A stretch of 64,000 nt of DNA from Ilex aquifolium (Eukaryota > Streptophyta > Magnoliopsida > Aquifoliales > Aquifoliaceae). Below, in pieces: positions 22,873 through 31,359 of the stretch. Location of the stretch: NCBI GenBank assembly GCA_951799425.1, contig OX637391.1, positions 52,923,069-52,987,068 of the forward strand. Reading direction: 5' to 3'. Position 1 is the first letter of the stretch. Each line of letters begins with the position of its first letter. The position numbers were made by a program, and so were the translations under genes. The notes beneath the pieces are model-generated. The model saw only the letters and a list, made by a program, of their open reading frames with translations, was not told the DNA's origin and searched no databases.

Positions 22873-25502
22873 ATGTCTGCTTCTTCTGAAGCCACTCGCT
22901 CCTCTGTTTCACTTCTAGGATCTAGGTCAGCCGGAGAAGATACGGATTTAGGGGAAGTTGGTGATGAGATTGATAATTTTCCGGGTGTAGAGGCTGTAGA
23001 GGCTGAGGTCTACGCCGAGGAGCCTCCCTCCACCTCATCTTCCCTGCCCCCCAGACCTGACAAAGGCAAAGCTAAGATAAGTGGAGTCGGGGTGGAGGAG
23101 AAAACCTCGTATCTAGGGCTCGCCTTTAGGCATGCCGAATCTGTGGGCTGCAGTAAAGAGGCCCCTAGGCTAATGAAGTCTTATAAAGTTCGGTATGGTT
23201 TTCCCCCTGGGGTCGAACCCTGGTGCCCAGATCGATCCGTTTTTTATGTAGAAAAAGTTCATAACAGAGTCTGCTTCTTTCTTGCTGCTTTTGACAACGG
23301 CCTTCGCTTTCCCTTGCATCCCTTCATCAAGGCTGTTCTGCAACATTTTCATGTGTGCCCTTCCCAGATCTCCCCCAACTTCTATGGCGTCATGGTTGGT
23401 CTGTTAGTCCTGTTTAAGAAGCATAAACTTGGGATTCCTAGCATTCCTTTGTTCTTAGAGCTCTTCAATGTAAAACCGACCTCCGGAGGCTTCTTGTATG
23501 CCTCCAAGCGTGCCAGTGTTAGGCAGCTCATCTCTGACATTCCGACCTCCCATAAACACTGGAAGGAACATTTCTTCTTTGTCGGGGGCACCAATTGGGA
23601 GTACAACCCTGCTGATAAGACAGACACACTCGGTATCCCTACGGCCTGGGCTGAACCAGATAATTTACGTGAGTCCTTACTTGAGTTCGAGCTCTGATCT
23701 GGAACCTGCCGGCCTCTTATCTTTTTCTTATTTGCATACTTTCTTCCTCTTAGGTGAACGCTACGAGCTCAGCCCTGAGGACAAAAAGTTGCTAGCAAAG
23801 TTGGAGAAGATCAAGCCAGAGAAGTACGCCGATTTGATTGAGTCAAGGAACCTGGTACAGCTAGGTCTGAGTCTTCCTGTGGCGACTTTAGCGATCCCCT
23901 TGTCTGTTTTAGGGGCTGACGAAGGTGATTTCAACGCCATTCTTTTTCCTTTCTTCATTATCTTTCCTTCCTTTCTCTTTTTCTTTACATTTTCCTACTT
24001 CTTCCAGATCTTCCAGGTCCTTCTACCATGAAGGTTGATCCAGAAGAGCTTCAGGCCAAAATTGCAGAGCTGATGGTGGGTGGCAGGTCTAAGAAACGCA
24101 AAGCTCGGGTAGGCTCTGGGAGCGGCCCAAACATTCGAGCTAAGATCCCCCGGCTGGAAGCATCTTCTCCCCCTTCTGCAGCTGAAGGACAGGTTCCAAG
24201 CAAGGCTCCGCCCTCCTCCTCTGGAACTTCACAAGCTGCAACCACCTTTTCTTCCCCTCCAGTGGCCCCTTCTAAGTTGGCGTCTGCTCAGGAGAGGGAT
24301 CAGGCTTCCCCTTCTTCTTCTGAGGTCAAGGAGGCTTTGGAATTGGTTCCCGACCTTCAACCCGGGAAGTTCGAATACAGTGCTTCTGGGAAGGTGACTG
24401 AAAAAGAGAGAAAGTCTGAGGAGGAAGATGAGGACTCCTTTTTTGACAATATAGACCTTGCTGCTGGAGCTCTTTCCTCTATCTTTTCTGAATCTGATGT
24501 CCTGAAGGCCGCTTCCATGCCCCTGGAGGAATCCATCTCTTTGGCCCTTCAGGGAGCTGCTACTGTGAGTGTTAACCCCCTGTCTCTCTTTGCTTGTTTG
24601 TATTTCGTGGTCTGACATTATTTGCTGTACTTTCCTTATATTCTCAGGCTGCCCTTCATACGAAAGGTCTGCTGCACCGAGTTCGCTCTCAAGAGAGCTC
24701 TTTCCAGGTCTTAAAGAAATACAAGACCAAGGTTTCAGAATTGTCTCTTGAGAATGAAGACCTCAGAGCTCAGGTGGAGAGCCTTAAAGTGCAGATGGAG
24801 GGTCTCAACGAACAGATGGTGAAGCAAGCCTCCGATCTCAAACATACACTGACAGTCAAGGCCAGAGCTGAGGAAGGGGAAAAGAAGACTCGGGATGAGC
24901 TGAAGGCGGTTAAGGAAGACCTGCAGGCTAAGGTTGAGGCGTGGTCCAAGGCTAACCAGGAGGCCTTTGACGCTAAGAGGGAGCTCATCCAGGTTAATCA
25001 AGATTATTTTGCCCTCAGTGAGGCTAACGGCAAACTCTGTGAGGAGCTCGAGGAGCAGAAATATTTGGTTCAAGAGAGAGACAAAGAGTTTGCCGAGCTT
25101 AAGGATGAGGCCACCACTTCATGGGCTACTGGATGGCTTGCTTTTAGGCGTAAGGCTACCAAAGCATATCCAGACCTTGATTTCAATCTCCCCATCCCCA
25201 CTGAGGAGGAAATGGAAGAATCTGGCACTGACAATGAGGGGGATATCTCAGACTCCCCAGCTGCTGCCTTAAGTCAAGACACACCCGCCCCTGGGACCTC
25301 AGAAGCTATTATCGCGCTCCCTGAGCCTTCAACAACGATTCCTGAGCTTTCTGCTGTAGCTCCTGCTGTTCCTGTTTCTGCATCCTTTTCAGCTGTCGTG
25401 GTGTCTGAAGCCCTTGTTCAAGGTGAGCCCTCAGCAACAGAAGCAAGGGACTCCTCTACTGAGCTGCGAGATCCTTCAATCCCTCTTCTTCCAGAATCCT
25501 AG
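22873..25502 (+). CDS. Antisense gene 1 of element C: gypsy-type-transposon-like domain protein with coiled coil
   Basis: Four exons joined by GT-AG introns that keep frame: 22873-23668, 23754-23924, 24008-24564, 24648-25502, giving 792 residues from MSASSEATRS. Residues ~100-260 hold a folded domain (FDNGLRFPLHPFIKAVLQHF, then NFYGVMVGLLVLF and a HWKEHFFFVGG motif) resembling the plant family annotated as putative gypsy-type transposon. A basic cluster KKRKAR at about 351-356 could be a nuclear signal. An acidic/Ser-rich linker follows, then a long coiled coil (~525-670) and an acidic Pro/Ala/Ser-rich end. It runs opposite to gag-pol and lies between the pol 3' end and the 3' LTR. Function is unknown. 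The start was chosen at the first ATG before the acidic N-terminus; the frame is open further upstream. Confidence 0.75.
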
Positions 25503-26663
25503 GTCTTTTTAGTTGTAATTTCTCTGTAAAGAATTTTTCGTGATGTAGTCTTTGACTTCATTTATTGCTCTTTTGCTGGCTTAGTATATATATACATATC
25601 TTTTAATTTCAGCATATATGTATTCTTGGATTTTGATTCGACTTCGACTCGAACCGCAACGGTGCACTTATTTGCCTGGCTTTGCATGCACTCAACTTTG
25701 TATACTCCCTTTGCCCCCTTTTGCTTTGAGGGGTGCTGTGCACTTCTTGAAGCAAAATTACTAGGTTTGAAGAGTACGGGGGACTTGGTGTTATGTTCTA
25801 CTGATTTTCCCGAGCCTTTTAAGCTCAGTAGTTGGTACCCTAGGGGTCCACTCCTTATTCTTCTTCGTCCTAAGCTGCTCAACTCTATATTCTGAACTGG
25901 CGTGCTCCTTCAGAGTTGCATAGCTCGTGCTTGTGAGCTTATAAATTCTTGCTGAGCTAAGACGGTTCTTTTTTCGAACTTGAGAGCTCTGAGCTCTTTG
26001 TCTTTTCCGTATGAACTGAAGAGCGCTTTCTGAGCTATTTGGCTCTGTTGTCTGATCTTAAAGTTTATTTCTGAGCTTCGTGGTTCTTTTGTCTGAATTT
26101 ACGGGTTCTGTCTGAGCTTCATGATTCTTTAAACGAACCCTTCTCTAGATCAGATAATAAATTTCGTTGCTCCATTTCTCTAAGAGTAGAGGACCTTCTT
26201 CTACGTTTCACCTCTCTTTTCCCCACATCTTGCTTTGCGGAGTGCTTTAGGCCTTCCTTAAGCGAGGCTTTGAGCTTTCACACCTCACAGATTTGGTATA
26301 CAAGTGCTCTGTTTTTTACTGGGCTGAGCTCAAATATGGAGGGTATATTGCTTGGTGGGGTCAGAATTTTCGTTGGTCGTTTTGAGTGCAAATAGGAGGG
26401 GTAGTATCTGGTTTCTTTTCCCGCGTTTTTCTCTCAACCGCTTCCCATAACCGCCACGTCTTTCCCCTTTCCATATCCGCAACCACTTTCCATAACCGTA
26501 GCCACTTTCCATAACCGCTGCTACCTTTATTACTTAAGAAACTGAACAGGCCACTTGATTCCCTCTTTCTTGGCTCTTAGTTTCCTGAAAAGCTCTCAAG
26601 CGCATGACCTATTCTTGACTTTCTTCTTGATTTCTTGCATCTTTTTCCTTACCAGCATTTTCG
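25503..26663 (+). other. Spacer between the two antisense genes of element C
   Basis: No coding exon is seen. From about 25900 to 26120 are degenerate repeats containing GAGCTT and GAGCTC with ~40-bp spacing, resembling the 40-bp units of element D. The part near 26520-26640 is CT-rich and probably the leader of antisense gene 2. Confidence 0.45.
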
Positions 26664-27752
26664 ATGGCCGCATCCACTTCTTCTTTGTTCCAGGAACGAT
26701 CCTCCTTTGGGATCGAATGGGAGTGGCATTGTCGCTATTTGTCCCCTTCATTACTTGAATCTTCTGATTTGACGGACATCAAGAAACGGTTTTTCCCTGA
26801 TCTTGACTTGCCTATGCGAGTTTCTTCCTCCGACGAGCCTTGTAACTACCTTCCCCGAGGGGAAGTCTGTTTCTTTGAAGGTGCTATGGACATGGGACTT
26901 CGCCTTCCCATTCATCCGGCCATTGGGCGAGTTCTTGCCTATTATGGCCTGTGCCCTTCTCGCCTTTCTCCACGAGGATGGGGTGCTATGGTAAGCTTCT
27001 TCTTGTTCTGCCGCCTTCATGCTCTTGGCAGGTTCCCCTTTGTCTCTGAGTTTCTATACTTCTTTGAGATTGAGGAAGATAATGCCCCCTGCTTCAGTTT
27101 CTTCCGTTGGAGGGATTTCAATTTACGCCCTCTGGTTCTAGATCTTCCCTCCAACCCTGAAGGGTGGTCTGAGCGTTTCTTCTTCGCTTCTGGAGAGGCT
27201 TGGAGGTCTCCTGAGGATCGTTGTCATAAAGCCAGGATTCCTCGGTCCTGGAAGAGCTTCTCCCGTATTGGTAAGCTCGAGCATAGCTCTTTTGAGTACT
27301 TTCCTTTTAAAAATATGCTCTGATTATGTCCTTGCTGTGCAGATCCACCTGACCTGGATTTACCAGGGATGGTGAATATCAACGAGTTGTTGCTTGTGGA
27401 GTCTAAGACTTATTCCGAGCTGATGACGAGCGCAAACCTCTATTTGCTTGGGGCTGAGGCTACTGAGTTTGAGTTTTCCACTATTCCTTACTCTTCCTGG
27501 ACCTCTTTCTCTGATTCTGATGAGGATGAGGATTCTGACAAGGACGGAAACACCGCCACGAGTTCGAGGAAGCGTAAGAGGGACGATTCCCCTTCTCCTG
27601 ACTCTCTGTCCACCATCTTCCTTACCTCTGTTGGTCAGAAGCTCCTTAATTCGCTTCAAAAGGCTGAGCAGGAAAGGGATGAGCTGAAGAAAGAGAATGC
27701 TAGCCTGAAGGGAGAGGTTGCTGAGCTGAAATCTGAACTTAAGAAAGACTAG
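26664..27752 (+). CDS. Antisense gene 2 of element C: shorter paralogue of antisense gene 1
   Basis: Two exons, 26664-27270 and 27343-27752, with a GT-AG phase-1 intron give 338 residues from MAASTSSLFQ. Residues ~70-200 carry the same domain as gene 1: AMDMGLRLPIHPAIGRVLAY here against FDNGLRFPLHPFIKAVLQHF there, and WSERFFFASG against HWKEHFFFVGG. After the intron DPPDLDLPGMV parallels DLPGPSTMKV of gene 1, so the intron position seems shared. An acidic patch (DSDEDEDSDKD) precedes a basic signal-like RKRKR (278-282). The C-terminus (~300-336) is a coiled coil. It is a tandem paralogue of gene 1 with a shortened C-terminal half. Function is unknown; a nuclear role is inferred only from composition. 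Confidence 0.75.
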
Positions 27753-28139
27753 AATCTTTGTTTCCTTGTATCGTTCTTTCTTTTCTTAAGCGATATCAGA
27801 CTATGACTCTTTTTGTATTTTTCTGAATATTTGCACTGTCGGATATTTCGAATGCCAGACTTTTCATTCATCTCGAATTCTGTTAGGTTATTTCAGCTTA
27901 CTCTTCTCGTTCGAAACACGAACGTAGATGGAGAATAGAAGATCATGTCTGCTCTGACCTTACTTCTCATCTGACCTCATAGGTGTTCTCAGTTGTTCTG
28001 GACCTTTCGAGGTCTTTGAGTGTGTAGGCAGTGCACAAGGGTATCTGGTCCTGGGGGGAGGACCATTGGTGTCTCCAAGAAGCGTTCAGCCTTGAATTTG
28101 ACTGTTGGTGTCTCCAAGAAGCGTTCAGCCTTGAATTTT

Positions 28140-29085
28140 GTACGAGCTGAAGAGCTCGTCTTTTGTTTATAAGCTTTTGAGGCTTATCCTGTAGTTATGA
28201 GCTGAGGAGCCCATCTTTCTTTTATAAGCTTTGGAGCTTATCGTGTTTTTATGAGCTGAAGAGCTCATCTTAAATTTATAAGCTTTGAAGCTTATCGGGT
28301 TTTTATGAGCTGAAGAGCTCATCTTGCATTTATAAGCTTTGAAGCTTATCGTTTGTTTATGAGCTGAAGAGCTCATCTTGCATTTATAAGCTTTGAAGCT
28401 CATCGTTTGTTTATGAGCTGAAGAGCTCATCTTGCATTTATAAGCTTTGAAGCTTATCGTTTGTTTATGAGCTGAAGAGCTCATCTTGCATTTATAAGCT
28501 TTGAAGCTTATCGTTTGTTTATGAGCTGAAGAGCTCATCTTGCATTTATAAGCTTTGAAGCTCATCGTTTGTTTATGAGCTGAAGAGCTCATCTTGCATT
28601 TATAAGCTTTGAAGCTTATCGTTTGTTTATGAGCTGAAGAGCTCATCTTGCATTTATAAGCTTTGAAGCTCATCGTTTGTTTATGAGCTGAAGAGCTCAT
28701 CTTGCATTTATAAGCTTTGAAGCTTATCGTTTGTTTATGAGCTGAAGAGCTCATCTTGCATTTATAAGCTTTGAAGCTCATCGTTTGTTTATGAGCTGAA
28801 GAGCTCATCTTGCATTTATAAGCTTTGAAGCTTATCGTTTGTTTATGAGCTGAAGAGCTCATCTTGCATTTATAAGCTTTGAAGCTTATCGTTTGTTTAT
28901 GAGCTGAAGAGCTCATCTTGCATTTATAAGCTTTGAAGCTCATCGTTTGTTTATGAGCTGAAGAGCTCATCTTGCATTTATAAGCTTTGAAGCTTATCGT
29001 TTGTTTATGAGCTGAAGAGCTCATCTTGCATTTATAAGCTTTGAAGCTTATCGTTTGTTTATGAGCTGAAGAGCTCATCTTGCTA
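28140..29085 (-). repeat. 54-bp higher-order tandem array of element C
   Basis: GAGCTGAAGAGCTCAT recurs at an exact 54-bp period from 28253 to 29063 (16 copies), with two degraded copies before that. Each 54-bp unit consists of two diverged 27-bp halves: one with AGCTGAAGAGCTCAT, one with AGCTTTGAAGCT(T/C)AT, both near-palindromic. Element D has the 27-bp form. The apparent 330-residue frame on - (28167-29159) exists because 54 is a multiple of three and the unit lacks a stop. It sits between the convergent ends of pol and antisense gene 2. Confidence 0.9.
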
Positions 29086-29159
29086 CTTTGGAGACCATTG
29101 GAGGGTGAATAAAAGGCTTGCTCTTTCTTATTTAAAAGTAGTCCTATTACAAGTAACAC

Positions 29160-31331
29160 TTACTGAAAAAACTTCTTAAGGTGCTCGGCATTCCACGAGT
29201 GAGGTAAAACCTTTCCTTCCTCTGTTTGCAACTCGTAATTCCCTGGTCTGATTATCCTTGACACGATATAGGGCCCTTCCCAATTGGGTCCCAATTTCCC
29301 ATGCGTGGGATCCTTTCTCGCAAGCAGAAGCCTCCTAAGCACCAAATCTCCAACCTTGAAACTTCTGTGTCTTACCCTCCTGTCATAGTACCTTGCTGTT
29401 TTCCTTTGGTAAGTACGGACACGGTGCAGAGCTCTGTCCCTCTTTTCATCCAAGAGATCGAGGTTTAGCAAGAGAGACTCATCATTGTGCTCAGGATCTG
29501 CAAACTCCACCCTTGGTGATTGGAGCCCTATCTCCACTGGGGCCACTGCCTCAGTCCCAAAGGCCAAAGCAAAGGGGGTTTCCTGAGTCGCAGATCTGGC
29601 GGTGGTCCTGTAGGCCCACAATACCTCCGGAATGTACTCCACCCATTTGCCTTTCAGGTTTTCTAGCTTGGTCTTCAAAGCTGACTTTATGGTTCTTATA
29701 GTGACCTCTGCCTGCCCATTAGACTGGGGATGGGCAGGAGCTGAGAAATAGTTCTTGATTCCGAGCTCGGCACAAAAACTTTTGAACTTTGAATTATCAA
29801 ACTGCTTTCCATTGTCAGATACGAACGCTCTGGGAACTCCAAACCTGCAAACTATCGACTTCCAAACGAAGTTTTGAACTTTTTGCTCTGTGATCGTTGC
29901 CAAAGGTTCGACCTCTGCCCATTTAGTAAAGTAATCCACTCCTACGACGGCAAACTTGCACTGCCCCACACCGGTGGGTAGGGGTCCCAGAATGTCTAGC
30001 CCCCACTGCTGAAAAGGCCATGGGCTTACCACCGAGGTTAGGAACTCGGGAGGACAGTGGGACATATTAGCATGCTCTTGGCAAGTTTTGCATTTTCTTA
30101 CTAAGTCGGTGGCGCTTTTGAACATGGTGGGCCAATAATATCCTTGCCTCAGTACTTTTCCTGCCAAGGCCCGAGCTCCTATGTGGTTGCCACATATCCC
30201 CTCATGTACTTCTCTGAGTATGTAGTTAGCATCTTCGTCTCCTACGCACTTAAGGAGAGGCATTGAAAATCCATGCTTGTACAGTTTCCCTTGCATCAGG
30301 GAAAATCTGGCTGACCTGGCCCTTAGCTTGGATGCCTCCTTGGCACTATTTGGCAAAGTTCCATTCTGAAGGTACTCTACGATGGGGTCCATCCAGCTCG
30401 GCTGAGCTTCAATTGACAGAATTTCCTCTTCTTCAATGCTTACCGAGGGCTTTGGAAGGTGCTCTACTGGAATTAGCCTATCCAAATCCTCTTGTGAGGC
30501 AGTTGCTAACCTTGCCAGAGCATCTGCTCGTGAGTTCTCCACTCTAGGCACGTGTCTGACCTTAACCTGCACAAACTGTTTCATTAGTTCTCGTACCTTT
30601 TTAAGGTACAGGACCATCTTCTCGCCTCTTGCCTCGTAACACTCTTCTATCTGCTTCACCACCAGTTGAGAATCACTGCAGATCTCCAGCTGCTCTGCTT
30701 CCATAGAATAGGCAAGATTAAGCCCAGCGATGACGGCTTCATATTCTGCCTCATTATTTGAAGCTTTGAACCCAAATCTGAGGGCATATTCGACGTCTAT
30801 TCCTTCTGGGGAGGTCAGGATCATTCCTGCACCGCTTCCCTGAGCATTGGCGGCTCCATCCACTGAAAGCTTCCATATGGGAAGGTCCGGTACTAAATCC
30901 GTGGTTTCCATAGGCGCTGCTGCTGTGAATTCTGCAATAAAATCTGCCAAAATTTGCCCTTTGATGGCAGTTCTTGGCTTGTACCTGATATCAAACTCGC
31001 TGAGCTCTACGGCCCACTTAACCAACCTCCCTGAGGACTCCGGCTTGTGTAGTACTTGCTTCATTGGCTGATCTGTTGGAACCTCAACAGTATGAGCCTG
31101 GAAATAAGGTCTAAGTCTCCTAGCTGTTGTAACCAGAGCTAGAACGAGTTTTTCCATCCTTGGATATCTCTCATCTGCCCCCCTCAGAGCTCTGCTACAG
31201 TAGTAGACTGGTTGCTGAGCTCTGTCTCGCTCCCTAACTAGCGCTGCACTTGTTGAAAAATCTGAAACTGCTAGGTAGAGGGTGAGGATTTCCCCTTCTA
31301 GAGGGCTCACCAGAACAGGGGGAGAGCTCAT
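29160..31331 (-). CDS. Pol of element C, 3' part: RT connection, RNase H and integrase
   Basis: 723 residues. The first ~90 correspond to the RT C-terminus and the normal RNase H-like connection (YLAVSDFSTSAALVRE, ALRGADERYPRMEKL). Residues ~145-280 form a second RNase H of the archaeal type (SVDGAANAQGSGAGM, SNNEAEYEAVIAGL, SDSQLVVKQI, RADALARLA), typical of the Tat lineage. Integrase follows at ~370-600, with the Asp of WGLDILGP, the Asp of SDNGKQFD and the Glu of NGQAEVTIRT, all three catalytic residues present. The C-terminus ends in a chromodomain-free basic tail. It is out of frame with the upstream ORF because of a deletion around 31360-31370, so it cannot be made as a normal polyprotein. 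Confidence 0.88.
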   Translation of the reverse strand: MSSPPVLVSPLEGEILTLYLAVSDFSTSAALVRERDRAQQPVYYCSRALRGADERYPRMEKLVLALVTTARRLRPYFQAHTVEVPTDQPMKQVLHKPESSGRLVKWAVELSEFDIRYKPRTAIKGQILADFIAEFTAAAPMETTDLVPDLPIWKLSVDGAANAQGSGAGMILTSPEGIDVEYALRFGFKASNNEAEYEAVIAGLNLAYSMEAEQLEICSDSQLVVKQIEECYEARGEKMVLYLKKVRELMKQFVQVKVRHVPRVENSRADALARLATASQEDLDRLIPVEHLPKPSVSIEEEEILSIEAQPSWMDPIVEYLQNGTLPNSAKEASKLRARSARFSLMQGKLYKHGFSMPLLKCVGDEDANYILREVHEGICGNHIGARALAGKVLRQGYYWPTMFKSATDLVRKCKTCQEHANMSHCPPEFLTSVVSPWPFQQWGLDILGPLPTGVGQCKFAVVGVDYFTKWAEVEPLATITEQKVQNFVWKSIVCRFGVPRAFVSDNGKQFDNSKFKSFCAELGIKNYFSAPAHPQSNGQAEVTIRTIKSALKTKLENLKGKWVEYIPEVLWAYRTTARSATQETPFALAFGTEAVAPVEIGLQSPRVEFADPEHNDESLLLNLDLLDEKRDRALHRVRTYQRKTARYYDRRVRHRSFKVGDLVLRRLLLARKDPTHGKLGPNWEGPYIVSRIIRPGNYELQTEEGKVLPHSWNAEHLKKFFQ

Positions 31332-31359
31332 ATATCTCTTTAGGTCTTCGAATGCTTCT

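Noticed and set aside
28253..29078. CRISPR-like regular repeats
   Set aside because: The whole 54-bp unit is conserved with no unique spacers, it lies in a plant retrotransposon, and no cas genes are present.
28167..29159. 330-residue open frame on - with SSSAHKQT repeats
   Set aside because: It follows exactly the 54-bp tandem array, a multiple of three without stop codons. No start context or conserved domain; the same bias explains the 96-residue frame at 11254-11544 in element D.
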